Assembly: GCA_947382875.1 (NCBI GenBank)
Contig: CANDBG010000006.1
Coordinates: forward strand, 1-64,000
Source: an uncultured Oscillibacter sp.
GTDB lineage: Bacteria; Bacillota; Clostridia; Oscillospirales; Oscillospiraceae
DNA: 64,000 nt
Direction of reading: 5' to 3'
Shown: piece after piece, positions 49,044 to 58,347 of the stretch
Layout of the letters: every line of letters begins with the position of its first letter
How positions within the stretch are numbered: the stretch's first letter is position 1
The notes under the pieces: generated by a model
Seen by the model: only the letters and a program-made list of their open reading frames with translations
What the model was told of the DNA's origin: nothing
Database searches by the model: none
Translations under genes and position numbers: made by a program

Positions 49044-50657
49044 ATGGACACCATTTATATCACCGGGCACCGAAACCCGGATACCGATTCCATTGTATCC
49101 GCCATGGCCTACGCCGCCCTGAAGAACGCTTTGGGCGACCGCCAATACACCGCCGCCCGTCTCGGTCAGATCAGCGACGAGACCCGTATGGTTCTGGATC
49201 GCTTCGGGTTTCAGCCGCCCCGTATTATTTCCAACGTCCGTACACAGGTCCGAGACCTGGATTATGATACCCCGCCGACGCTTTCTGCCGCTCTGGCGAT
49301 CAGCCGCGGGTGGCAGACGATGCAGAAAAATAAAATCTCTGTTCTTCCGGTCTCCAACGAGGATGGCACCTTGCTTGGAATGCTCTCCGCAGGCGACGTC
49401 GCCAACTATGACATGATCTCCATTCGCAATCCGGTTGTGAATGAAATTCCGGTCTATAATCTGTTGTCAGTTCTGGAGGCGAAAATTCTCAACGAGACCG
49501 GCAACGTCCGGCAGTTTGTCTCTGGTGAAATTACCGTCGCTCTGCCGGCCAGCCGGGAAAACCTTCTGTTTTCCAAACAGCACAGCATTGTCGTCTGCGG
49601 CGACCAGCCGGAAATGATTCGTCGGGCGCTGGACCTCAACGTCGAGTGTGTGATAGTCTGTCAGGCGGAGGTCTCCGCGGAACTCCTGAACACGGAATGC
49701 GAAACCTGCATTATCTCTACGCCCTTTGACGCCTACCAGGCTGTACGTTTGATCTGCCATGCTCTGCCGATTTCCCGTATCTGCAAAAGCAAGGACCTCG
49801 TTTGCTTTCACCTGGACGACTATATCGACGACGTACAGAACACCGTTCTGGAAAGCCGTTTCCGGGCGTACCCGATCTTGGACGAAGAGGAACGGGTCGT
49901 CGGAATGCTCTCCCGGTTCCACCTGCTGCGTCCCCGCCGGAAACGGGTCGTGCTGGTGGACCACAACGAAAAATCCCAGTCTGTCGTCGGACTGGACCAG
50001 GCGGAGATTCTGGAAATCGTCGACCATCACCGTCTGGCGGACATCGAGACCAAAAACCCGATTTACGTCCGGAACGAGGCCGTCGGCAGCACCACCACCA
50101 TTGTGGCGGAGATGTATCAGGAAAAGGGCCTGATGCCTACGGCGAACATGGCGGGTCTGATGGCGGCGGCCATTGTGTCGGATACGGTCATGTTCAAGTC
50201 CCCCACCTGCACCCAGCGGGACGTCGACATGGCAACCCGTCTGGCGCGGATTGCCAACGTCACGCTGGAGGCCATGGGCGAGCTCATTTTCTCCGCCAGC
50301 TGCGGAGACGACAAAACCGCCGCCGCCATGCTGAATACGGATTACAAGGAATTCCACATTGCAGGGCATAACCTGGCTGTCAGTCAGATCACTACCATGG
50401 ACTCCGCACGGCTCCTGGAGCGGCAGGAGGAATTTCTGGATGTGATGCGGAACCTCCGGCAGAAACGGGGACTGAGTACGGTGGTGCTGATGATTACCGA
50501 CGTGCTTCTGGAAGGTACGCAGCTGATGTTTGTCGGCGACGAGGACACCATCCGTCAGGCGTTCAACCTCAAGGGGGAGGAGAACACGGCCTTTTTGCCG
50601 AAAATCATGTCGCGGAAAAAGCAAGTCATACCAATGCTTTCAGCCCTCTGGGGATAA
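49044..50657 (+). CDS. ppaC: CBS/DRTGG-type manganese-dependent inorganic pyrophosphatase
   Basis: The 537-residue protein is a family II (DHH-superfamily) pyrophosphatase with an inserted regulatory module. The N-terminal DHH motif HRNPDTDSIVS and the second motif in VDHHRLADIE bind the Mn/Co ions. Two CBS domains (about 70-130 and 245-300) flank a DRTGG domain. C-terminal DHHA2 motifs follow (RKKQV near the end). It hydrolyses pyrophosphate made by biosynthesis, and the CBS pair senses adenine nucleotides in known homologues. It has its own promoter and GGAAAGGGG site. Confidence 0.93.
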   Translation: MDTIYITGHRNPDTDSIVSAMAYAALKNALGDRQYTAARLGQISDETRMVLDRFGFQPPRIISNVRTQVRDLDYDTPPTLSAALAISRGWQTMQKNKISVLPVSNEDGTLLGMLSAGDVANYDMISIRNPVVNEIPVYNLLSVLEAKILNETGNVRQFVSGEITVALPASRENLLFSKQHSIVVCGDQPEMIRRALDLNVECVIVCQAEVSAELLNTECETCIISTPFDAYQAVRLICHALPISRICKSKDLVCFHLDDYIDDVQNTVLESRFRAYPILDEEERVVGMLSRFHLLRPRRKRVVLVDHNEKSQSVVGLDQAEILEIVDHHRLADIETKNPIYVRNEAVGSTTTIVAEMYQEKGLMPTANMAGLMAAAIVSDTVMFKSPTCTQRDVDMATRLARIANVTLEAMGELIFSASCGDDKTAAAMLNTDYKEFHIAGHNLAVSQITTMDSARLLERQEEFLDVMRNLRQKRGLSTVVLMITDVLLEGTQLMFVGDEDTIRQAFNLKGEENTAFLPKIMSRKKQVIPMLSALWG

Positions 50658-50677
50658 GCGGGGCGGAAAACACAGCG

Positions 50678-50706
50678 TTGACTTTCGGCAATGGGCGGCT
50701 TATAAT
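50678..50706 (+). promoter_or_regulatory. Promoter for ilvE
   Basis: TTGACT (50678-50683) and TATAAT (50701-50706) are exactly 17 bases apart, 59 bases before the ATG. No T-box leader is present; the leader is too short. Confidence 0.8.
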
Positions 50707-50764
50707 TTACCTTGACCAATTTCAGGGCCTGCCCTGTAAATTTCAACAAAAGGAGTCTTACATT

Positions 50765-51838
50765 ATGCTGGATATCAAAATCACAAAAGCGAGCGTCCTG
50801 AAAGAAAAACCGGATGAAACCAACCTGGGATTCGGTAAGATTTTCACGGACCATATGTTCCTGATGGACTACACCCCCGCCCAGGGCTGGCACGACCCCC
50901 GCGTCGTTCCATACGCACCCTTCCAGCTGGAGCCGGCCTGCGTGGTGTTCCATTACGCCCAGGAGCTTTTTGAGGGTCTGAAGGCTTACCGCACCGCGGA
51001 CAACACCATTCAGCTGTTCCGTCCCGACTGCAACGGCCAGCGTATGTTCGACTCCTGCGACCGTATGTGCATTCCCCCGATTCCGGTGGAGGACTTTGTA
51101 CAGTCCGTGAAAACGCTGGTGGAAGTGGAAAAGGACTGGGTGCCGCACATTGAAGGTTCATCCCTTTACATCCGCCCGTTCATCATTGCGACGGACGTCG
51201 GCATGGGCGTCCACGCCAGCAAGAATTATACATTCTGCATCATTTGTTCCCCTTCCGGCGCGTATTATCCCGAGGGCATTGACCCTGTGCGCATTTACGT
51301 CGAGGACGAGTACATCCGCGCGGCCCCCGGCCTGACCGGCGCGGCTAAATGCGGCGGCAACTACGCGGCGTCGGTGAAGGCGGGCGAGCTGGCGGAACAG
51401 AAGGGCTTTGCCCAGGTGCTTTGGCTGGATGGCGTGGAGAAAAAGTATGTCGAAGAAGTGGGCGCCATGAACATTCTGTTCAAAATCGACGGCAAAATTT
51501 ATACGTCGGCCTGTGTGGGTACGGTGCTTCCGGGCGTCACCCGCCGCAGCTGCATCGAGCTGCTGCGGGATTGGGGCTACGAGGTCATTGAGGGCAAGCT
51601 CGCCATCACCGACGTCATGAAAGCCGGACACGAGGGCCGTTTGGAGGAAGTCTTCGGCACCGGCACAGCGGCGGTGGTGTCTCCGGTGAAGGAGCTGGAC
51701 TGGAAGGGCGACAAAGTGTTCATCAACGACAGCAAAATCGGTCCCCTGACCCAGAAGCTCTACGACACCATGACAGGGATGCAGTGGGGGCGTCTGGCGG
51801 ACAACAAGGGCTGGATTGTCCCGGTCTGCAAGGGCTGA
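50765..51838 (+). CDS. ilvE: Branched-chain amino acid aminotransferase
   Basis: The 357-residue enzyme is a fold type IV transaminase of the longer (eukaryotic-like) BCAT group. It has VVFHYAQELFEGLKAYRT, LYIRPFIIATD, the PLP lysine in AAKCGGNYAAS near residue 197 and VGTVLPGVTRRSCIEL. It interconverts leucine, isoleucine and valine with their keto acids. The ATG at 50765 follows AAAAGGAG. It is monocistronic with its own promoter and a strong terminator. Confidence 0.95.
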   Translation: MLDIKITKASVLKEKPDETNLGFGKIFTDHMFLMDYTPAQGWHDPRVVPYAPFQLEPACVVFHYAQELFEGLKAYRTADNTIQLFRPDCNGQRMFDSCDRMCIPPIPVEDFVQSVKTLVEVEKDWVPHIEGSSLYIRPFIIATDVGMGVHASKNYTFCIICSPSGAYYPEGIDPVRIYVEDEYIRAAPGLTGAAKCGGNYAASVKAGELAEQKGFAQVLWLDGVEKKYVEEVGAMNILFKIDGKIYTSACVGTVLPGVTRRSCIELLRDWGYEVIEGKLAITDVMKAGHEGRLEEVFGTGTAAVVSPVKELDWKGDKVFINDSKIGPLTQKLYDTMTGMQWGRLADNKGWIVPVCKG

Positions 51839-51869
51839 CGCCCAAACGTTTTCCTAATTTCTAAGAACA

Positions 51870-51903
51870 AGAGCGTTTTCAGGCAAGTGCTTGAAAACGC
51901 TCT
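51870..51903 (+). terminator. Intrinsic terminator of ilvE
   Basis: AGAGCGTTTTCA and TGAAAACGCTCT form a 12-bp stem and TTTTTT follows. It also faces the end of the convergent leucine-rich-repeat gene. Confidence 0.88.
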
Positions 51904-51919
51904 TTTTTGCCCCGGAAAA

Positions 51920-54900
51920 TCATTCCTCCAGAGGCCGGAACCGCTTTCGGATAATTGTCGCGAACTTTTCCGCCTCCGAGCCGGGAACCCCGTATATAAT
52001 CAGTCCGGGCGTACCATTTCCTCTAAATATCCAACCACTGATCTCGGTCACGCTCTCCGGAATGGTGATTTCCTCCAACGCCAAACATTCTTGAAACGTG
52101 TAAGGTTTCAAAGTCTTTACACCCTTTGGAATCACGATTTTGCTCAGACTCTGGCACGCATCGAAAGCGCCCGCTTCGATTTTCCGCACGCTTTTCGGAA
52201 GGTCAACGGCGGTCAGCGCGCGACAATTGTCGAACGCCAATTCCTCAATGGACAGCAAGCCGTCCGGAAGATGTACCTTCGTCAACGTTGTGCAGTTTTG
52301 AAACACCATCTCTTCCAGCTTTTTGATTCCCGTTGGAATGGTGATGCTTTTCAAAGCGGCGCAGTCTCCAAAAGCATGGACGCCAAGTTGTTTCAGTCCC
52401 TCGGGCAGCGTGACGCTCTCCAAATTGTTGCAGCAGAAAAACGCATAGCCTTCTATGGATGTAATGCCCTGTGGGATGGTGACGGACTTGATTTTGTCCC
52501 GGCCTTCCCGCACGGCTTTGGTCAAGCCGCTCGCGAAGGGAGAAAACGCATTCGCGCCAATGACCATCACCGGGTTTTTGCCGATGATTTCCGGAACGTA
52601 CACGTCTCCGCCGGTCCCCTTGTAGCCGGTGATGCGAATGGAGCCGTCCTCCTGCTTTTCGTACCGCCAGGTCTGCTTCATGATGTAAGCGGAATTCGGG
52701 TCGGCGTTAAGGAACTTCAGGTCTTTGGCCTCCTGCGCGGCGGCTTCTTTGGCCAAGTCCGCCGTACGGTTTTTATAATCCATCAATACGGCGGCGTGTT
52801 CCGACTTTCCCTCTTTCAGCGCCTGCTCGATCAGCTTTTCCCGCGTGGCGATGCTCTTGAGGTAGCCGCGTTCCAGACAAATCACCAGCGTGCCGGTGTT
52901 GGCGGCGTTCAGGGAGCCCTTGAGCAGCTTGGTCGTGTCCATTTTTTCCGGCAGTTTGGCCTCGTCCAGAAGACGCCGCACCAGTTCGGGCTTCTCCTGC
53001 ACGGACTGAATCAGCGCCAGGGACGCCTGGAATTTGTTGTTCTGCGCGGCCATGATGTCCAGAATTTGGGGAATGAACTGGTATTTTTTCTCAAGGGGCA
53101 GCTCGCCAAGGGGCATTCCGCCAGAGAAAGTCGTATAATGAAAGTGATTGAACTTGACCTGTTCTTCCAGCATGGCGTCAACAAAGGACTGTTTTTCTTC
53201 TACAAAGACGGTCCAGAGTATTTCTTCCCAGCCACAGTCCGGTTTTGCGGACTCCCTGTGAATCAGCCAGCGGAGAATGGCGATCCGTTCTTCCTCCGGA
53301 ATGGCGGGACGTTCCTGGCCGTCCACAGAAATGTGTTCACGGATTCCCCGCAGGTCGCCGAAGGTGTCCTGGTCAAACAAGGTATCCGCCGTAATCATGT
53401 ATGCAAACTGGTGGTATACAGTCTTTTTGCTGAATCCGTAGTAGACGGTATAAGTGTCATATTTGGATTTGAGGGAGGAATCCAAACGGGAGTAACGGAA
53501 CGTCGCTTTTGCTTTCGCTAACCGCTGGACCATCGCCAAACTGCCGAAGCGGCAGGCAAGTCCCAAGGCGCGGGCGGTGAACTCGAAGGTTTTACAGCCC
53601 TTGATGACTTCTTCCAGCTTCTCCATGTCGCCGGAGAGGACCGTCTCTTCCAGAAGCAGTACCTTCCTCTGTGCGCTGAGTTTGGCGTAGGAATTGACGG
53701 GCGCGCCTTTGCCGCGCTTGACGGGTTCGACGCCGTAATACGCCCGGACCGCTTTCTTCACGGCAACAGGACGTTTTTCCGCCGCTTCCAGAATCTCCTT
53801 TTTGTGGTTCTCCGCGTACTTTTTGTACTGGTCCGCTATGGCTTTCTTGGTGTAGAGGGACGGATTGACGCAGTAACCCAGGGCCAGAAGAACCTTTTGC
53901 TCATTGGAAAACATTTTTTTGTCCGGGTTCTGCCCGAGCGCGGCCAGAATCACACGGGGACAGCGTACAAAGGCATTCTTTTCAAGATCCGTCAAGCTCG
54001 CCGGCAGATCGACCCGAACCAGTTTTTTGCAGCCATCAAAGGCGAAGTCTCGAATCGTCTTTACGCCCTCGGGAATCTGGATGGATTCCAGAGCCTTGCA
54101 GTCATAGAAAGCTAGACCCTCAATTTCCCGAAGGGTCCCAGGAAGCGTAACGCTGGTCAGGCTGGTGCATTTCATAAATGCGCCGCCTTTGATTTCCGCG
54201 ACGCCCTCCGGAATATTGACGACGGTTAAACCGGTGCAATCACTGAACAAGGAACTGCTGATTTCCGTGATTCCGTTCGGAAGCGTGACGCTGGTCAGGC
54301 CGGTACAGCCAGAAAACGCATGGCGGCCGATTTCTTTCACAAGTTCTGGAAGCGCAAGTCTGGTCAGGCCAGTACAGCCAGAAAACGCGTCAGGGCCGAT
54401 TTCCGTAACGCCCTCCGGAATGTGGATTTCCGTCAGATGCTCACACTTACAGAACGCGTCGTCGCCGATGCTCTTGAGGCCCTTCGGAAGCGTGAGGTCT
54501 GCCAGGGCGGAACAGTAGAAGAACGCGTGTCTATCGATCCTGGTGACGCTATCCGGAATCGTGATGCCGGTCAGATTTTCGCAGTGCGCGAACGCGCTGT
54601 CACCGATTTCCATAACGCTCTCCGGAATCTTGAGTTCCGTCAGGCGGGGACAGTTCCGGAACAGATCGCCGCTGATTTTCGTGATGCCATTTGGCAGGAT
54701 GACGCTGGACAGATTGGTGCATCCGCAGAACGCGGCGGCACCGATTTCCGTGACATTTTCCGGAATCTTGAGTTCCACCAGACTACGGCAATCCATAAAC
54801 GCGTAATCGCCGATTTTTGTGACCGTCTCCGGAATCTCGATTTCGGTCAGGCCGCTGCACCTGCTGAACGCGCGGGCACCGATTTCGGCAACGCCCTCCG

Positions 54901-55315
54901 GAATGGTGAAGCGGGTCAAGCCATTGCAATTACAGAACATTTTATCGCTGATTTTCAGGATGCTCTCCGGAATTTCCAGGCTGACGAGTCCTTTGCAGCC
55001 ACTGAACGCGGCGTCGCCGATTTCGGTGGCTCTTTTGGGGATGGTGAGGCTGGTCAGGCTCTCGCAGTCCAGGAACGCGTTGAAGCCGATCACGGTGACG
55101 CTCTCGGGAATGGTAATGCTGTCCAGTTTTTTACAGCCGCCGAACGCGTCGTTTCCGATTCGCGTGACGCCCTCCGGAATGGTCACTTCGGTCAGGCCCT
55201 CGCAGTTCAGGAACGCCTGGTCGCCGATGTTCGTGACGTCCTCCGGAATGGAGACGCGGCCGCCGGAGCCGGTGTATTCGAGCAGCACGCCTTTTTCGAT
55301 GATAAATTCTTCCAT
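51920..55315 (-). CDS. Very large BspA-type leucine-rich-repeat protein with no signal peptide
   Basis: The 1131-residue protein begins with about 19 LRR_5 repeats of roughly 23 residues (consensus like SGCTGLTSVTLPNGITEIS; residues about 15-450). A helical, ankyrin-like middle follows (about 460-880; LEEVIKGCKTFEFTARALGL). A further 7-8 repeats end in the BspA-like cap IYGVPGSEAEKFA. LRR_5/BspA repeats mediate protein-protein contact and in other bacteria are secreted. Here no signal peptide or membrane segment is evident, so it may be cytosolic. The gene has its own promoter. Confidence 0.9.
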   Translation of the reverse strand: MEEFIIEKGVLLEYTGSGGRVSIPEDVTNIGDQAFLNCEGLTEVTIPEGVTRIGNDAFGGCKKLDSITIPESVTVIGFNAFLDCESLTSLTIPKRATEIGDAAFSGCKGLVSLEIPESILKISDKMFCNCNGLTRFTIPEGVAEIGARAFSRCSGLTEIEIPETVTKIGDYAFMDCRSLVELKIPENVTEIGAAAFCGCTNLSSVILPNGITKISGDLFRNCPRLTELKIPESVMEIGDSAFAHCENLTGITIPDSVTRIDRHAFFYCSALADLTLPKGLKSIGDDAFCKCEHLTEIHIPEGVTEIGPDAFSGCTGLTRLALPELVKEIGRHAFSGCTGLTSVTLPNGITEISSSLFSDCTGLTVVNIPEGVAEIKGGAFMKCTSLTSVTLPGTLREIEGLAFYDCKALESIQIPEGVKTIRDFAFDGCKKLVRVDLPASLTDLEKNAFVRCPRVILAALGQNPDKKMFSNEQKVLLALGYCVNPSLYTKKAIADQYKKYAENHKKEILEAAEKRPVAVKKAVRAYYGVEPVKRGKGAPVNSYAKLSAQRKVLLLEETVLSGDMEKLEEVIKGCKTFEFTARALGLACRFGSLAMVQRLAKAKATFRYSRLDSSLKSKYDTYTVYYGFSKKTVYHQFAYMITADTLFDQDTFGDLRGIREHISVDGQERPAIPEEERIAILRWLIHRESAKPDCGWEEILWTVFVEEKQSFVDAMLEEQVKFNHFHYTTFSGGMPLGELPLEKKYQFIPQILDIMAAQNNKFQASLALIQSVQEKPELVRRLLDEAKLPEKMDTTKLLKGSLNAANTGTLVICLERGYLKSIATREKLIEQALKEGKSEHAAVLMDYKNRTADLAKEAAAQEAKDLKFLNADPNSAYIMKQTWRYEKQEDGSIRITGYKGTGGDVYVPEIIGKNPVMVIGANAFSPFASGLTKAVREGRDKIKSVTIPQGITSIEGYAFFCCNNLESVTLPEGLKQLGVHAFGDCAALKSITIPTGIKKLEEMVFQNCTTLTKVHLPDGLLSIEELAFDNCRALTAVDLPKSVRKIEAGAFDACQSLSKIVIPKGVKTLKPYTFQECLALEEITIPESVTEISGWIFRGNGTPGLIIYGVPGSEAEKFATIIRKRFRPLEE

Positions 55316-55376
55316 CTTTGCTGGTTCTCCTTTGTCGTTACAGATTCGCGGAAAGTCGAAAAACGTTCGTTCTTAC

Positions 55377-55405
55377 AGTGTAGCATATCCTTTCCGGGAA
55401 AACAA
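55377..55405 (-). promoter_or_regulatory. Promoter of the leucine-rich-repeat gene
   Basis: Read leftward, TTGTTT (55405-55400) and TACACT (55382-55377) are 17 bases apart, about 60 bases before the ATG at 55315. Confidence 0.6.
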
Positions 55406-55494
55406 GACAGGACCGCAGGAGCGGACCTGTGTATCCACCCGTCCCCTGCATTGAAACAATTTTTCACGGTTTGCACGAACCCGCAGAAAAGTCA

Positions 55495-55529
55495 ATCCCC
55501 GCTCACCATATTCTAAGGCGAGCGGGGAT
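55495..55529. terminator. Hairpin between the repeat gene and the zinc-ribbon pseudogene
   Basis: ATCCCCGCTC and GAGCGGGGAT form a perfect 10-bp stem with a 15-base loop. TTTTC follows on the plus strand. It may end the leftward pseudogene transcript. Confidence 0.5.
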
Positions 55530-55604
55530 TTTCAGAAATTCTGTGAATATTTACAGGAAAATACTGACAATCTGTTTTGATTGAGCGGGGACGTTTGGAC
55601 CACT

Positions 55605-57477
55605 CTAATCCTCAGCGTGACCACACTGAGGGCAGACGTTTCTCTCCTTTGTACGCTTAATTATCATCGCCTTCCAGCTCGAACCGCAGGTATGGCATCT
55701 CCACCACACCTCTTTACTAAGGACAGCCCGTCCCACTTGTACGGCTGGACACTTGTGCTTCCCACTCGTGGCCTTCTTTACATCTCCACCACACTTTCCG
55801 ATTAGAGCGCGGCAAAAGTTTTGCCGGGTCAAGTCCTTCATTTTTTTCGGGGTGCCACTCTCTCATCAGCGCTGGATAGAGCACAGCAAGGTTATGGTCC
55901 TGTGTTGGACGTTTTCCGGAACAATAAGGGCAGCCATGGCCCAAATGACTGCGGTTGCCGACACGCGCCTGCCATTCGTGCCCTCTCTCACACCTCCACC
56001 AGACCAGCTTTCCCGAAGAAAAGGCGACTGTCGAAGGATTTAATCCTTCGTTTTTTCGTAATTCCACTCGTAAGCAAGTTTTGGTCTTCGAGTTACGAGA
56101 GCATTCTCCGAGCTGACCCTATGCCTAGAGCAAAAAGGGCAGCGGCAGCCTTTGCTGAAATCACGTACTCTCATGTCCCATTCATGGACATCTCCACCAT
56201 ACTCTTTTCCCTGAGCTTACCGTCACATTTGAAGGGGTACACGAACCGTTTTTTTCGTAATTCCACATTCTCTGTGCGATTTTTGGATAGTGAAACAGGA
56301 GGGAATTTTCAAGGCATACTTTTTTATTGGCACAATAAGGGCAGCCAGTGCCTTGATAGCGATTGCGAACGGCCGCCTGCCACTCATGCCCTTTTTTGCA
56401 TTTCCACCAAACCTTTTTCCCGGAATTATAGGATACCATTGCAGGCGTGAGCTGTCCATTTCTATTTGTATGCCATTCCGTTATGAGATGGGGAGCTTTC
56501 TCTTGCAAGCTGTTTTCCTTGCGCCTGGACATATAGGCGGACAAGATCTTTGCCCTGTCACGCTGGATATCCGGCCGTGTGACCAGTGAAAGGCCATACT
56601 GCTCGTTGAGCCGCTGGACCAGCAAGCGCATGATGTTTTCCAAAAAAAGATAATTTTTGTAGCTACCGACGGGACACCAGAGAACATAATCGCCAGGAGG
56701 CTGTTCCTGCCCGGCGAGCGCCTCTTTGATATGAAATACAGAAATGCCTGCTTCCTTCAGCAACTGATCCTTTTTGGCCTCTTTCTCCTGCTTTTCTATT
56801 CCGCCATGGTAAAAACTTCCATCACATTCAATCGCCAGTTTTAGAGACGGGAGATAGATGTCTGTTTCCGTACCTTCGATTTGGATTCGATTTTCTGCAT
56901 CGGAAAACAAAAGTTTTAAATAGTAATAGATTGCTTGTTCCGGAAAGGAGGTTCCACATTCTTTCTGGCAAATGGGGCAGTTGCTGAGACGGGAGGAAGT
57001 ACGGTTGCATATTTTCGACTTCCATTTCACATCGGGATGGTAATGACAGCGCCACCAGGTTTCCCGCTCCGAATGCGGGAGATAGTCCGATGGAACACCG
57101 TCATTTTTTTCATACAGCCACTCCTCGGCTACAAATGGAAATTCTGTTGCCAGGTTATACTCCGGGCTGGCCAAGCGATGGCTGCAATAGGGACACTCCC
57201 TATTGTTTGATGTGCGTGAATTGGGGGAGGCCCGCCAGCGGTGCCCGCTGCGGCACCGCCACCAATAAGGCTTGTTCGTTTTTGGGAATATTTCTTTCGG
57301 CGAAATGCCGTTCCGCTCGATGTCAAACTCCCCGGCAATCTGGGGATACTTCGCCGCCAGACTGTTAACGGAGCGGTTCAGATATCGTCCGGAGCAGAAG
57401 GGGCACTCTTTGGATTTGTGGTGGATTCTTCGTTCGATTGACTCATACCAGCGATGTTCGGGGAAATATTCGCAGAC
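55605..57477 (-). pseudogene. Decayed zinc-ribbon (DUF4379-type) protein with VSR/DUF559-like endonuclease core
   Basis: Read leftward, pieces of one protein appear in three frames. Segment one runs from just after a stop (TAG at 57480-57478) to a TGA at 56184-56182. It has zinc ribbons with WWRC and CPxC and a core (FPEQAIYYYLKLLF, then EGTETDIYLPSLKLAIECDG) like VSR/DUF559 endonucleases. After an apparent small deletion near 56178 the protein continues in another frame with HEWDMRV. One A appears missing in an A6 run (56051-56056). Near 55720 the frame shifts again before the end CPQCGHAED. No plausible start codon is left. So it is 5' truncated with at least three frameshifts. Related intact proteins occur in gut Clostridia. 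Confidence 0.75.
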
Positions 57478-57984
57478 CTAGGCGAATGGAAGCGCTCACG
57501 TGGACGGCTGCGGGGCGTCCGCCCTTCGTTCCGATAAGGGCATAAACCTTTGTGCAGCAAAAGGGTCAACCGCTTTTCCCGTGTTTCTTTCAGCGCCCGC
57601 ATTTTTTGTTTATTTCCATGGAAATGACCCCTCTGTTTTTAATCACAATGACGGGAAAACGCCTGCTTTCAGGGTCTGCCTTCCATTGGAAAATTCTTCC
57701 TGCGCGGCTGTGCTCTGTCAGGAAGTTCGGCAGAGCGTTTTTTACCCGTTGGCGGTTTGTGCTGCAACAAGCGCTGTGGAGGCCGCTGACAAACCAAAAC
57801 ACCACACGAAGGTGGTTTTTATCCATACGCCATAAATGCCTGTTCCCCTGTAAGCCTTCACACAATCATCTCTTTGACGATTCAAAGAAATAAAAAATAT
57901 AGTCTTGATTTTCACCCGATGTCCATGTTAAAATAAACTTTATTAGGTTGTAAAAAGCCAGCAACAGAGCAGGGAGGAAATACG
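57478..57984. other. Gene-poor region upstream of the signalling cassette
   Basis: I see no supported gene in this 507-base stretch. Open frames are short and without ribosome sites. It contains a weak ACCAC/GTGGT hairpin near 57802-57817. The promoter of the receiver gene lies near its right end. Part may be the eroded 5' end of the zinc-ribbon pseudogene. Confidence 0.5.
57905..57934 (+). promoter_or_regulatory. Promoter of the receiver/hybrid-kinase operon
   Basis: TTGATT (57905-57910) and TAAAAT (57929-57934) are 18 bases apart, 51 bases before the receiver gene. Confidence 0.6.
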
Positions 57985-58347
57985 ATGAAAAAACGTATTC
58001 TAGTGGTGGATGACGACGCCATGAATCTGGTAAGGACCATGCGGATTCTGGAAAACAAGTACGAAGTGGTTTTGGTGGATTCCGGAATGAAGGCGCTGGA
58101 GAAGATGCAGAACCAGAAAATTGATTTGGTCCTGCTGGATATCGAGATGCCCAAAATGAACGGGTTTGAAACCTTCGAGCGCATGAAGGACATTGCCGCC
58201 AATATGCCCGTGATTTTCCTGACAGCCTCCGGCCTGGAAGACGATGTGCTCAATGCGATCAAGCTGGGCGCGGTAAATTATCTCGTGAAGCCCTTCGCTC
58301 CCCAGGAGCTGCTGCGGCGTGTTGCGCAGGAGTTTGAAAAGCAATGA
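57985..58347 (+). CDS. Stand-alone CheY-like receiver
   Basis: The 120-residue protein is a single receiver domain with all key residues: acidic pair Asp9/Asp10 in ILVVDDDAMN, phosphorylation site Asp52 in LLDIEMPKMNG, Thr80 in FLTAS and Lys102 in LVKPF. It has no output domain. The ATG follows GGGAGGAAATACG. Its end overlaps the hybrid kinase start by ATGA, so they are co-translated. It may relay phosphate with the HPt domain of that kinase, or act as a CheY. Confidence 0.93.
   Translation: MKKRILVVDDDAMNLVRTMRILENKYEVVLVDSGMKALEKMQNQKIDLVLLDIEMPKMNGFETFERMKDIAANMPVIFLTASGLEDDVLNAIKLGAVNYLVKPFAPQELLRRVAQEFEKQ

Noticed and set aside
50707..50764. T-box or other leader regulation of ilvE
   Set aside because: The transcript leader after the -10 box is about 50 bases and contains no T-box sequence or terminator/antiterminator pair.
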